DNA of 64,000 bases from Panulirus ornatus (GCF_036320965.1 NC_092225.1:78981113-79045112), one strand, 5' to 3'. Positions 9,856 to 21,061 are shown, counted from the stretch's first letter. Notes: generated from the letters alone by a model not told the origin. Program-made: numbers and translations.

Positions 9856-10920
9856 CTAAAGGAAAACTTGGATATTAAAGACTTCGTACCTGAATCAATA
9901 CCTCGCCCATGACTCAAAGTAAAAAGCTGCAGATTCTGATAAATTACTAATGAGGCTTTAACTCATATATCACAATTTAACTTTGGTTTATTTAACTGGA
10001 TGTTTACAGAACTTACTATGGCCTTTCAACCTAAGGTTCACTGCTATCATCCATTAAAAGATGTTCAATAAATCTTACAGCAAGCTCATTTAAAAATATT
10101 ATTGCATATCAGCTACAGTATTATGCCATGAGGCTTAACTATTAAGTGTTATATCATTAAACTTAAGATACATATAACTCCTATGGTGTCATGTCAATAA
10201 AGGTTCACCCAGCTGACATAGTACTTGACATTCATCTTTATCATACAGTAATATGTTGCTGAATTGCACCCAACATTAAATAACATCACAATAAAAATGC
10301 AAGTTCACCAATCCTATATGCACACCATTATCAAATTGGAAGGATTTGTGAGAAGGCTTGGTTGAATCAGAAACATATCTATAACTGTAAAGAAAGTAAT
10401 ATGCTAAAATGCCTGATAACTTAGAAACAAGCTGGATATAAACATGAGATTTGGCTGTATGCACACCCATTAATATATTGTTCCATTGCATAATCCTACT
10501 GATTGAACTGAAAATCCAACAGGGATTTCATTGTCACTGAACTGTATATTCAAAGAAATCATTTCATAAGTAAGCCAGTTTCTTTCACTAAAAATGTAGG
10601 TCTATCTAATGGTTATACAAGACCTCATCAATCTCTGATTGTGTACCTTCTGCATTATACTGGGTACCTTGTGGATCCCTTATGGAGCGCAAAAAACTGG
10701 AAGTTTATAATTAAATGCACATCATCTAGGACCACCTTTCCTTGACAACTTTATTCAAGTATTCCAACAAGCAAAATACACACACCATCTTCATTTAGAC
10801 TTGTTGACCATTTCCCACACTAGAAAGATAATGCTAGGAATAGACAAAGAAATGGCCTCATTCACCCACATCCACTCTCTAGATGTCATGTGTAATTCAC
10901 AAAAACTAAACCTCCCTATC
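9856..10920. other. ecd intron, single-copy AT-rich sequence
   Basis: Lies inside the inferred ecd intron. No conserved ORF, tandem repeat or element end is visible. Confidence 0.5.
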
Positions 10921-10924
10921 CACA

Positions 10925-11780
10925 ACCAGACACCACAAACCTTTCCATGGGTTACTCTACTGATGAAAACTCATTACTTCTAATAGCTTTCCTCCCATAC
11001 CATATAATTCTAACATCTTCCATAAAGTATCTATATCAACCTTATCATATGCTTTCTCCAGTTCCATACATGTCACACACAAATTTTACTGTTTCTCTTA
11101 GCATTATTCATATATTCCTCAAAGTAAACATCTCATCCACACATCCCTAGTCTGATGCTTTGTGCATGCCACTACCCTCTCAATCACTATTCTCCCTTAC
11201 AACCTACCAGGCATACTCAACTGACTTATACTTTTATAATCTGGACAATGATTAATGTTCCCTTTGCCTTTACATCAGGGTACCAATGAATCAACAACAA
11301 ATACCCTCCTTCACTGAAACACTCATCTGCAATCCAATCCAATCCTGCTAACTTGCCACACTTCATCTTACGCAAGGCTTTCACCACCATCTCATTTTTC
11401 ACCAAACCATTTGCCATGACTCTTTTGCCTTATATACCACCTTTACCCTAACACAACACAACATCCAGGAATATCATACATTTAAAAGCCCTCCATAATA
11501 CTCACACCATTTCCATTTCACTCCTTTACCTCTTATGATTTCCCCATCTGCTTCCCTCATCATTACTCCCATTTCTTCTCTCGCTATTCATCTATTCACA
11601 CTATTAACCTTATTCCAAAAAATTTTCTTATCCTTCCTGAAGTTCCATACTTACTTGCCCCATCTCTCATTTGTCATCTTTTTCTGCCTCTTGACCTCCT
11701 GTTGCTTTTTCCTGTACATCTCCCTACACTTTTTTGTATACTTAATCAGCATTACCCATGTTAGCAAGGCAGTTAATGCG
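10925..11780 (-). pseudogene. Ancient RTE relic
   Basis: Heavily diverged minus-strand RT and linker. Recognisable pieces on the minus strand include an ACCTTATCATATGC-type antisense match to the EKAYDRVD box near 11040, PGRL/IERVVACT-like sequence near 11170-11220, and an open block 11226-11417 (LVKNEMVVKALRKMKCGKLA, GLDWIA) equivalent to the KALRKMKAGKAAGLDGIA block of copy 4. Linker-like sequence continues to about 11735, followed by a worn C-type tail (GTTAGCAAGGCAGTTAATGC). It is much older than the other copies. Confidence 0.75.
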
Positions 11781-11789
11781 ATATAGGTG

Positions 11790-12125
11790 TCATATGTAAT
11801 GCCTAGAACGGTTGGTGTTTAGTGGGAGAGACTGTCCATTCAAGGTGACCGCAGGGTCTGTCTGAGGTAAAAAGAGTGATAGAAACCTTCTGTGGAGATG
11901 CAGACATTCTGTTGTGATGAGCCATTGTTCTAACTGTGTAATCTTGTACTGCATGTTTGTTGTCACAACTGTGGTGTCATCTACAAGTGAAAAGGCCTTC
12001 ATGATGTGCTGTGCATGGTAATGGGAAATCATGTAAGAAAAGACTAAAGTGCTATGGAGAAAGTACTGCCAGTCTTTAAGTACACCTCCAAGTACTGCCA
12101 GAAGCAGATGACTAAACACACCCAT
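11790..12125 (-). pseudogene. Jockey-like LINE reverse transcriptase fragment
   Basis: Minus-strand ORF of 111 aa. Residues AFSLVDDTTVVTTN resemble the catalytic Y/FADD box followed by threonines. They are followed by LEQWLITTECLHLH, then TDPAVTLNGQSLPLN, the order and spacing seen in Jockey-type reverse transcriptases (ADD box, LxxWL helix, VTLNGxPxPL strand). The catalytic box reads VDD. It differs from the RTE copies in this window and is a second or third LINE lineage. Only this piece is visible. Confidence 0.6.
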
Positions 12126-12149
12126 GAATTCATATATTCATATATTTCC

Positions 12150-12378
12150 CTCTTTATCCCTGCGGATATAAGAGAAAGAATACTTCCCACGTATTCCCTG
12201 TGTGTTGCAGAAGGTGACTAAATGGGCAGGGAGGAGGGGCCTGAAAATCCTCCCCTTCTGTCTTACTTTTTCCAAAAGAAGGAACAGAGAAGGGGAGCAA
12301 GAGAAGATCTTCTCTCTAAGGCTCAGTCCTTTATTCTTAGTGCTACCTCTCTAATGCGGGAAATGGTGAATATGCATA

Positions 12379-12387
<9 letters not shown>
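12150..12387 (+). mobile_element. Family C SINE-like element
   Basis: Plus-strand copy, older than those at 59 kb: GAGAAAGAATACTTCCCACG, then CCTCCCC, GAAGGAACAGAGAAGGGG and the end block GCTACCTCTCTAATGCGGG, then A-rich sequence and (TA)n. Confidence 0.82.

Positions 12388-12452
<65 letters not shown>
12388..12452. repeat. (TA)n microsatellite
   Basis: TA tract between the A-tail of a plus-strand family-C copy and the T-run (A-tail) of a minus-strand RTE copy, that is, two element tails meeting tail to tail. Confidence 0.98.
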
Positions 12453-12469
<17 letters not shown>

Positions 12470-13276
12470 GCTTTGTCGCTGTCTCCCGCGTTTGCGAGGT
12501 AGCGCAAGGAAACAGACGAAAGAAATGGCCTAACCCACCCCCATACACATGCCTTGATTCAATCCACTGACAGCACGTCAACCCCGGTATACCACATCGC
12601 TCCAATTCACTCTATTCCTTGCCCTCCTTTCACCCTCCTGCATGTTCAGGCCCCGATCACACAAAATCTTTTTCACTCCATCCTTCCACCTCCAATTTGG
12701 TCTCCCTCTTCTCCTCGTTCCCTCCACCTCCGACACATATATCCTCTTGGTCAATCTTTCCTCACTCATTCTCTCCATGTGCCCAAACCATTTCAAAACA
12801 CCCTCTTCTGCTCTCTCAACCACACTCTTTTTATTTCCACACATCTCTCTTACCCTTACGTTACTTACTCGATCAAACCACCTCACACCACACATTGTCC
12901 TCAAACATCTCATTTCCAGCACATCCATCCTCCTGCGCACCACTCTAACCATAGCCCACGCCTCGCAACCATACAACATTGTTGGAACCACTATTCCTTG
13001 AAACATACCCATTTTTGCTTTCCGAGATAATGTTCTCGACTTCCACACATTCTTCAAGGCTCCCAGAATTTTTGCCCCCTCCCCCATCCTATGATCCACT
13101 TCCGCTTCCATGGTTCCATCCACTGCCAGATCCACTCCCAGATATCTAAAACACTTTACTTCCTCCAGTTTTTCTCCATTCAAACTCACCTCCCAATTGA
13201 CTTGACCCTCAACCCTACTGTACCTAATAACCTTGCTCTTATTCACATTTACTCTTAACTTTCTTCTTTCACACAC
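12453..13276 (-). pseudogene. RTE-clade LINE copy 5: C-terminal third and 3' UTR
   Basis: Minus-strand copy truncated 5' at VCERRKLRVNVN (about 13276), directly against (TA)n. Frame is open from 13276 to 12578 with KVIRYSRVEG, FRYLGVDLAVDG, YGCEAWAMVRVV, WFGHMERMSEERLTKRIY, GRPNWRWKDGVKKILCDRG and the natural end RVNWSDVVYRG*. Upstream codons in the longer reading frame are antisense tail sequence and are not native. About 70 bp of the 3' UTR is missing near 12550. Confidence 0.92.
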
Positions 13277-13303
13277 TATATATATATATATTTTTTTTTT
13301 TAT
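13277..13303. repeat. Short (TA)n plus T-run
   Basis: Separates the 5' edge of RTE copy 5 from the poly(A) of RTE copy 6; both are on the minus strand. Confidence 0.95.
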
Positions 13304-15237
13304 TATACTTTGTCGCTGTCTCCCGCATTTGCGAGGTAGCGCAAGGAAACAGACGAAAGAAATGGCCCAACCCACCCCCATACACATGTATATACATACG
13401 TCCACACACGCAAATATACATACCTACACAGCTTTCAATGGTTTATCCCAGACGCTTCACATGCCCTGATTCAATCCACTGACAGCACGTCAACCCTGGT
13501 ATACCACATCAATCCAATTCACTCTATTCCTTGCCCTCCTTTCACCCTCCTGCATGTTCAGGCCCCGATCACACAAAATCTTCTTCACTCCATCTTTCCA
13601 CCTCCAATTTGGTCTTGCACTTCTCCTCGTTCCCTCCACCTTCGACACATATATCCTCTTGGTCAATCTTTCCTCACTCATTCTCTCCATGTGACCAAAC
13701 CATTTCAAAACACCCTCTTCTGCTCTCTCAACCAGGCTCTTTATATTTCCACACATCTCTCTTACCCTTACGTTACTTACTCCATCAAACCACCTCACAC
13801 CACACATTGTCCTCAAACATCTCATTTCCAGCACATCCATCCTCCTGCACACAACTGTATCCATAGCCCACGCCTCGCAACAATACAACATTGTTGGAAC
13901 AACTATTCCTTCAAACATACCCATTTTTGCTTTCCGAGATAATGTTCTCAACTTCCACACATTCTTCAAGGCTCCCAGGATTTTCGCCCCCTCCCCCACC
14001 CTATGATCCACTTCCGCTTCCATGGTTCCATCCGCTGCCAGATCCACTCCCAGATATCCAAAACACTTTACTTCCTCCAGTTTTTCTCCATTCAAACTTA
14101 CCTCCCAATTGACTTGACCCTCAACCCTACTGTACCTAATTACCTTGCTCTTATTCACATTTACTCTTAACTTTCTTCTTTCACACACTTTACCAAACTC
14201 AGTGACCAGCTTCTGCAGTTTCTCACATGAATCAGCCACCAGTGCTGTATCATCAGCGAACAACAACTGACTCACTTCCCAAGCTCTCTCATCCCCAACA
14301 GACTTCATACTTGCCCCTCTTTCCAAAACTCTTGCATTCACCTCCCTAATAACCCCATCCATAAACAAATTAAACAACCATGGAGACATCACAGACACCT
14401 GCCGCAAACCTACATTCACTGAGAACCAATCACTTTCCTCTCTTCCTACACGTACACATGCCTTACATCCTCGATAAAAACTTTTCACTGCTTCTAACAA
14501 CTTGCCTCCCACACCATATATTCTTAATACCTTCCACAGAGCATCTCTATCAACTCTATCATATGCCTTCTCCAGATCCATAAATGCTACATACAAATCC
14601 ATTTGCTTTTCTAAGTATTTCTCACATACATTCTTCAAAGCAAACACCTGATCCACACATCCTCTACCACTTCTGAAACCACACTGCTCTTCCCCAATCT
14701 GATGCTCTGTACATGCCTTCACCCTCTCAATCAATACCCTCCCATATAATTTACCAGGAATACTCAACAAACTTATACATCTGTAATTTGAGCACTCACT
14801 CTTATCCCCTTTGCCTTTGTACAGTGGCACTATGCACGCATTCCGCCAATCCTCAGGCACCTCACCACAAGTCATACATACATTAAATAACCTTACCAAC
14901 CAGTCAATAATACAGTCACCCCCTTTTTTAATAAATTCCACTGCAATACCATCCAAACCTGCTGCCTTGCCGGCTTTCATCTTCCGCAAAGCTTTTACTA
15001 CCTCTTCTCTGTTTACCAAATCATTTTCCCTAACCCTCTCACTTTGCACACCACCTCGACCAAAACACCCTATATCTGCCACTCTATCATCAAACACATT
15101 CAACAAACCTTCAAAATACTCACTCCATCTCCTTCTCACATCACCACAACTTGTTATCACCTCCCCATTTGCGCCCTTCACTGAAGTTCCCATTTGCTAC
15201 CTTGTCTTACGCACTTTATTTACCTCCTCCCAGAACA
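13304..15237 (-). pseudogene. RTE-clade LINE copy 6: full reverse transcriptase half of a twin-primed insertion
   Basis: Minus-strand copy from tail through short 3' UTR to the FWEEVNKVRK region at about 15237. ORF 13490-15193 (567 aa) starts MGTSVKGANGEV and runs uninterrupted to the natural C-terminus RVNWIDVVYQG*. It has FRSGRGCVDQ, FMDLEKAYDRVD, LFADDTALVADS, and WRWKDGVKK. One catalytic-region change is visible: GLRQVSVMSPW instead of GLRQGCVMSPW. The true protein would begin in the endonuclease, which is found inverted next to it at 15238-16457. See the next entry and the finding on twin priming. Confidence 0.93.
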
Positions 15238-16455
15238 CGCGGGGAGTGCTCATCCTCCTCGAAGGCTCAGACTGGGGTGTCTAAATGTGTGTGGATGTAA
15301 CCAAGAGGTGAAAAAAGGAGAGATAGGTAGTATGTTTGAGGAAAGGAACCTGGATGTTTTGGCTCTGAGTGAAACGAAGCTCAAGGGTAAAGGGGAAGAG
15401 TGGTTTGGGAATGTCTTGGGAGTAAAGTCGGGGGTTAGTGAGAGGACAAGAGCAAGGGAAGGAGTAGCACTACTCCTGAAACAGGAGTTGTGGGAGTATG
15501 TGATAGAGTGTAAGAAAGTAAATTCTCGATTAATATGGGTAAAACTGAAAGTTGATGGAGAGAGATGGGTGATTATTGGTGCATATGCACCTGGGCATGA
15601 GAAGAAAGATCATGAGAGGCAAGTGTTTTGGGAGCAGCTGAATGAGTGTGTTAGTGGTTTTGATGCACGAGACCGGGTTATAGTGATGGGCGATTTGAAT
15701 GTAAAGGTGAGTAATGTGGCAGTTGAGGGAATAATTGGTATACATGGGGTGTTCAGTGTTGTAAATGAAAAAAGGTGAAGAGCTTGTAGATTTATGTGCT
15801 GAAAAAGGACTGGTGATTGGGAATACCTGGTTTAAAAAGCGAGATATACATAAGTATACGTATGTAAGTAGGAGAGATGGCCAGAGAGCGTTATTGGATT
15901 ACGTGTTAATTGGCAGGCGCGCGAAAGAGAGACTTTTGGATGTTAATGTGCTGAGAGGTACAACTGGAGGGATGTCTGATCATTATCTTGTGGAGGCTAA
16001 GGTGAAGATTTGTATGGGTTTTCAGAAAAGAAGTGTGAATGTTGGGGTGAGGAGGGTGGTGAGAGTAAGTGAGCTTGGGAAGGAGACTTGTGTGAGGAAG
16101 TACCAGGAGAGACTGAGTACAGAATGGAAAAAGGTGAGAACAATGGAAGTAAGGGGAGTGGGGGAGGAATGGGATGTATTTAGGGAATCAGTGATGGATT
16201 GCGCAAAAGATGCTTGTGGCATGAGAAGAGTGGGAGGTGGGTTGATTAGAAAGGGTAGTGAGTGGTGGGATGAAGAAGTAAGATTATTAGTGAAAGAGAA
16301 GAGAGAGGCATTTGGACGATTTTTGCAGGGAAAAAATGCAACCGAGTGGGAGATGTATAAAAGAAAGAGACAGGAGGTCAAGAGAAAGGTGCAAGAGGTG
16401 AAAAAGAGGGCAAATGAGAGTTGGGGTGAGAGAGTATCATTAGATTTTAGGGAGA

Positions 16456-16457
<2 letters not shown>
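15238..16457 (+). pseudogene. RTE-clade LINE copy 7: inverted 5' half (endonuclease)
   Basis: Plus-strand 5' half of the element, head-to-head with copy 6. It starts in the N-terminal coding region (LGCLNVCGCN) and continues with SETKLKGKGEEW, ERWVIIGAYAPGHEKKDHER, VIVMGDLNVKVSN, then a frameshift at about 15770 (A-run in place of GGAAATGG). A second block, 15765-16457, has GNTWFKKRDIHKYTY, LLDYVLIGRR, GGMSDHYLVEAKVKI and the basic linker. The set N, E, Y, D/N, D and SDH fits an APE-type endonuclease. It stops at LDFRE and runs into (TA)n. The element sequence missing between here and the start of copy 6 is only about 10 bases. Confidence 0.92.

Positions 16458-16487
<30 letters not shown>
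16457..16487. repeat. (TA)n microsatellite
   Basis: Outer flank of the inverted half of the twin-primed RTE insertion; followed by CCCAGGGATGG, resembling the start of a family-C or RTE leader. Confidence 0.95.
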
Positions 16488-16490
<3 letters not shown>

Positions 16491-16503
16491 AGGGATGGAT
16501 AAA

Positions 16504-17292
16504 AAATGGAGAAAAACTGGAGGAAGTAAAGTGTTTTAGATATCTGGGAGTGGATCTGGCAGCGGATGAAACCATGGAAACAGTAGTGGATCATAGGGTG
16601 GGGGAGGGGGCGAAAATCCTGGGAGCCTTGAAGAACGTGTGGAAGTCGAGAACATTATCTCGGAAAGCAAAAATGGCTATGTTTGAAGGAATAGTGGTTC
16701 CAACAATGTTGTATGGTTGCGAGGCATGGGCTATGGATAGAGTTGTGCGCAGGAGGATGGATGTGCTGGAAATGAGATGTTTGAGGACAATGTGTGGTGT
16801 GAGGTGGTTTGATCGAGTAACGTAAGGGTAAGAGAGATGTGTGGAAATAAAAAGAGCGTGGTTGAGAAAGCAGAAGAGGGTGTTTTGAAATGGTTTGGGC
16901 ACATGGAGAGAATGAGTGAGGAAAGATTGACCAAGAGGATATATGTGTCGGAGGTGGAGGGAACAAGGAGAAGTGCAAGACCAAATTGGAGGTGGAAAGA
17001 TGGAGTGAAAAAGATTTTGTGTGATCGGGGCCTGAACATGCAGGAGGGTGAAAGGAGGACAAGGAATAGAGTGAATTGGATTGATGTGGTATACCAGGGT
17101 TGACGTGCTGTCAGTGGATTGAATCAGGGCATGTGAAGCGTCTGGGGTAAACCACGGAAAGCTGCATAGGTATATATATTTGCGTGTGTGGACATATGTA
17201 TATACATGTGTATGGGGGTGGGTTGGGCCATTTCTTTCATCTGTTTCCTTGCGCTACCTCACAAACGTGGGAGACAAAAAAAAAAAAAAGTT
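16504..17292 (+). pseudogene. RTE-clade LINE copy 8: C-terminal region and short 3' UTR
   Basis: Plus strand, 5' truncated at NGEKLEEVKCF. Open block 16550-16825 (DLAADETMETVVDHR, YGCEAWAMDRVV, WFDRV), then a 4-base deletion near 16818. The frame resumes at 16837-17103 to RVNWIDVVYQG*. The 3' UTR runs to the decayed stem-loop CGCTACCTCACAAACGTGGG and an A-run at 17277-17290. Confidence 0.92.
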
Positions 17293-18430
17293 TTGGAAGG
17301 AGGTAAATAAAGTGCGTAAGATAAGAGAACAAATGGGAACATCAGTGAAGGGGGCTAATGGAGAGGTAATAACAAGTAGTGGTGATGTGAGAAGATGGAG
17401 TGAGTATTTTGAAGATTTGTTGAATGTGTTAGATGATAAGAGTGGCAGATATAGGGTGTTATGGTCGAGGTGGTGTGCAAAGTGAGAGGGTCAGGGAGAA
17501 TAGTTTAGTAAACAGAGAAGAGGTAGTGAAAGCTTTGCAGAAGATGAAAGCCGGCAAAGCGGCGGGTATGGATGGTATTGCAGTGAAATCTAAAAAAGGG
17601 GGTGACTGGTTGGAGAGGATATTCAATGTATGTACGGTTCATGGCAAAATGCCAGAGTGAGGATTGGTGAAATGCATGCATAGTGCCATTGTACAAAGGC
17701 AAAGGGGATAAAGGTGAGTGTTCAAATTACAGAGGCATAAGTTTGTTGAGTATCCCTGGGAAATTACATGGGAGGGTATTGATTGAGAGGGTGAAGGCAT
17801 GTACAGAGCATCAGATTGGGGAAGAGCAGTGTGGTATCAGAAAAGGTAGATGATGTTTGGATCAGGTGTTTGCTTTGAAGAATGTATGCGAGAAATACTT
17901 AGAAAAGGGGATGGATTTCTATGTAGCATTTATGGATCTGGAGAAGGCATGTGATAGAGTTGAGAGAGATGCTCCATGGAAGGTATTAAGAGTAAATGTT
18001 GTCGGAGATAAGTTGCCAGAAACAGTGAAAAGTTTATATCGAGTATGTAAGGCATGTGTACGAGTAGGAAGAGTAGGCATGCAAGGAATAGAGTGAATAG
18101 GAACAATGTGGTATACAGGGGTCGATGTGTTGTCAATGGACAGAACCAGGGCATGTGAAGCATCTGGGGTAAATCATGGAAAGGTCTGTGGGGCATGGAT
18201 GTGAAAAGGGAGGTGTGGTCTTGTGCATTACACATTGAATGCGAGAGAATGTGGCATTTATTTTGTCTCTTCCTGGTGCTACCTCGCTGTGTGTGTGTGT
18301 GTGTTGGAGGTGGGTGGGGGGGGGAGAGGTTACCTGTGTCGCGGGGTAGCGACGAGAATGGATGAAGGCAGCAAGTATGAATATGTACATGTGTATATAT
18401 GTATATGTCTGTGTATGTATGTAAACATTT
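17293..18430 (+). pseudogene. RTE-clade LINE copy 9: old, internally deleted, long 3' UTR
   Basis: Plus strand, starting at FWKEVNKVRK directly after the A-run of copy 8. Blocks 17180-17485 (frame of MGTSVKGANGEVITSSGDV), 17433-17660 (REEVVKALQKMKAGKAAGMD) and 17857-18096 (DQVFALKNVCEKYLEK, FMDLEKACDRVE). An internal deletion near 18075 removes the rest of the RT, including the FADD box, and joins RVGR to the terminal GCAAGGAATAGAGTGAAT segment. The long 3' UTR follows (GCATGTGAAGCATCTGGGGT; ATGAATATGTACATGTGTAT). Confidence 0.9.
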
Positions 18431-18577
18431 GATTGTCTAAATGGCGTCCTAGCTTCGTCTCTTCGATGTATATCATCTAACTTATATTTCTCTCTTGTGT
18501 CTCCCCTGATGATGTGATTATTACACGAAAGTGCACTTGGGAACTCATCGTGTTTCACTTTCCCAGTCGACTCATAG

Positions 18578-18580
<3 letters not shown>
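18431..18580 (+). repeat. Family B hammerhead-bearing repeat
   Basis: Plus-strand repeat: AAATGGCGTCCTAGCTTCGT, CTCTCTTGTGTCTCCC, hammerhead core, then CATCGTGTTTCACTTTCCCA and ACTCATAGGAA into (TA)n. It joins the long 3' UTR of RTE copy 9 without a spacer. Confidence 0.85.
18502..18542 (+). ncRNA. Candidate type I hammerhead ribozyme, core intact
   Basis: 41 nt. Helix I is TCCC (18502-18505) with GGGA (18539-18542). CTGATGA is 18506-18512, an extra T is 18513, and helix II is GTG/CAC (514-516 with 524-526) closing ATTATTA. GAA is 527-529. Helix III is A530-T537 and G531-C536 with loop TGCA. The nucleotide before the predicted cleavage site is T538. All invariant core bases are present except for the extra U after A9. 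Very short helix III is a known feature of hammerheads in Penelope-like elements. Confidence 0.7.

Positions 18581-18652
<72 letters not shown>
18581..18652. repeat. (TA)n microsatellite
   Basis: TA tract between two family-B pieces. Confidence 0.98.
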
Positions 18653-18657
<5 letters not shown>

Positions 18658-18741
18658 AAACACGACAAGGGAACTTATCGTGTTTCCATTTCCCTGAGGA
18701 TTCATAGGAATATCTTGATCACGCACAAAACTGTGATCCTT

Positions 18742-18745
<4 letters not shown>
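18653..18745 (+). repeat. Family B fragment (downstream part only)
   Basis: Starts AAATGAAACACGACAAGGGA, continues TTATCGTGTTTCCATTTCCC, ATTCATAGGAATATCTTGAT and GATCACGCAC...GTGATCC, a short inverted repeat, then (TA)n. The hammerhead core is absent. Confidence 0.75.

Positions 18746-18818
<73 letters not shown>
18746..18818. repeat. (TA)n followed by (TG)n
   Basis: TA tract changing to a short TGTG run. Confidence 0.97.
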
Positions 18819-18820
<2 letters not shown>

Positions 18821-18834
18821 GTGTGTGTGTGTAT

Positions 18835-19598
18835 AAATATGGATTATTCCATACCATTTATGACCAGACTTCCGGAACTTAACGAGAACTTTTAGCAATG
18901 ACCGCCGATAACCACCTGCTGGTCTCTTGACCAAAAACGTAGCTGGTCAAGTTTACTTCCGTGGCGAAGTTGTTTTTTCCTCAAGGAGACCGAGGTAGAG
19001 GCCGCCATATCCGGACATAGACAATCATATTCGATTATTTCTGGTGGTATAGATTATGGTGTTGCGAGTGGACCGAAATACTAGGCAGTCGGCCATCGCA
19101 GTCCAAACCTGCCATTCTACTACATCCTGGACGGTCTGACTATCGTTAGACAAGGTCCCGACACACTTACTCAAACGAGGACTATTCTTTCCCGGCACAA
19201 ATCTTCATATTACCTACATGTACCACCAATAAAATCCAGCAGCACCATAACTATGTAGCTGAAACACCACATCGTCGTAAATCCACAACGCTCTCATCAG
19301 TGACATACAAAGTCGGAGCTAATATCATGTGGGGCGAATCTACTTATCAGGTACCCAGTACTCTACGTGCATGATGTGTGGTAGCAGGCTTAAGCTAAAA
19401 AGTTACCAATTTAGCATAACTATGCAAAAAGTGGACTTACACCACCAAGTATTAATTAAAGTCGGGAAGTACATGGATTGAGGCAATACACAAAAAGGTA
19501 TCCAAAAGTAACAGCAGTCATGTGGTACAACAGAATATAATATGAACCATTATCATACACTGATCTAAGTCTACGGTCACAACAAACATGAAACTGAC
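18835..19598. other. ecd intron, single-copy sequence
   Basis: Between the donor of the upstream ecd exon and the RTE cluster. No element or conserved ORF seen. Confidence 0.5.
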
Positions 19599-19777
19599 CC
19601 GTCAATCTTGCGGTTGATGGCGGCCTGAACGTTGGGAGAAGCTCGGGTGTGGTCGGGGAGACGGGTGACAGTGCTGACGGCGTCCATGACGGAGGGAGTG
19701 CCGGAGGGGAGTGAAGTGAGCGAGGCAGGCGAGGAGGCCACGGGGATCAAGTGGACTTCGCCGTGGTACAGGTACAC
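19599..19777 (-). CDS. ecd: ecdysoneless (ECD/SGT1 family) internal exon
   Basis: Minus-strand exon of 179 bp. The acceptor is a pyrimidine-rich stretch ending CCGCAG, and the donor is GG|GTCAGT. Codons start in phase 0 and give VYLYHGEVHLIPVASSPASL, then PSGTPSVMDAVSTVTR, then TRASPNVQAAINRKID plus two bases of a glycine codon. Joined to 9714-9855 this makes RKID-G-YPGKI, the conserved ECD junction. The pattern V(F/Y)xxHGExHxIP, a TP(P/S) motif, then SxxxxxAxNRxIxGYP is characteristic of the family. The exon is clean, GC-richer than its surroundings and unrelated to the repeats. Upstream exons (about 130 N-terminal codons in relatives) were not located at higher coordinates. Confidence 0.88.
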
Positions 19778-19799
19778 CTGCGGAATGAAATAAAATGAG

Positions 19800-21050
19800 T
19801 TAGTCAATGAAGTAACGATACTACACAGGGAACGCATTAAAACACAGGTATATTGGTCAACGTCATTAGAATCGTCAAATAAAACAAGAAGTTACACCAT
19901 GGAATTAATGCTACAAGCTTTTGTCCCGCACACGTCGCGTGTCTACCACAAGAACACTGGGAAACACCCATGATGAGTCACAGTTTCCATGTTTCAGTTT
20001 CACAGATATTCGGCCTTCCTCCCTCACAACATTTTGTTATGAGTATTGATCGACTTGCATGGTCTTATGTACACAGCGATAATGTGGGCTTTATCGGGTT
20101 GCCATGCCAACAAAGTTTACTACACATCCATGCCTTATACCGCCGCACACAAAGTCGACAAACAGCACAGATATCAGTGGTGTTTTGCCCCTTCCCTCTA
20201 CAAAAACTTCCACTTTTAAGATCATGGTACGAAGCAATTTGTCTTTCTGCATTAAGGGTCAATTTACGTGACACTAAAACATTTCAAGCAACGATGATCT
20301 CTGGTGCTCTCCAACTGGACGTTAACATACACTGTACAACTACGTTAAGTCTAACGAAAGATGGAGGCAAAGATTCGCGTGCAGCTCAAGACCAGCAATG
20401 CAAAAAGCTAGATAACATCATGAAATAATCAATGTCCGAAAGAGTGTGCACAAATAACTCATGTGTTCCTAAATGTCATACAAGTCATCAGCTATGGCGA
20501 TACGCGAGTCAGAGAGAGCATTTAGTCCAACTGCCACGCATTACTTACAAACCTACGTAGGTATGCTATTTTACCTCATAGCAATCAGAAGGACAAGTAC
20601 AATATAATATACCAGTAGTATATGATCCACCCTGACACCAGATCAAGTACTTCACGTCATCTAATTACCAAAAAATTTTTGGAATTAACTTTCTGAAATA
20701 ACAAGATAAGGTGTTTTGTGTTGTGACAAATCTACAGGACACTTTTCAATGAGCCAGGATAATGCACCATTTACAGCAATAGCAATGTCAGCTGCCTTAT
20801 ACTCAATTCCAGTACTGCTCAACCTTATCGTCAAAGACTCGGGATAATTATGTCTACAATGGTGGTCAATGCAGGAGGACGACACTGCCCAGGGTACACG
20901 CTGGCCTACTGACAGTGGCAGACAGAGCCAAAAACGGGACAGAAACCGTGGTCAAGCTTGTGAGGCTTGGGTCACCTCATCACACAACTCATTTTTTTTT
21001 TTTTTACACAAAATGAACAACTGTCCATTATATAGCACATACAGTTAGAA
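19800..21050. other. Single-copy sequence, probably ecd intron or upstream
   Basis: A 152-codon plus-strand ORF at 19970-20428 has no recognisable domain. No tandem or element signal. Confidence 0.4.
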
Positions 21051-21061
21051 ACTTCATGTAC

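Noticed and set aside
12578..13405. 275-codon ORF taken as one protein
   Set aside because: The N-terminal 45 or so codons are antisense tail and TA repeat; only 13276-12578 is RTE coding sequence.
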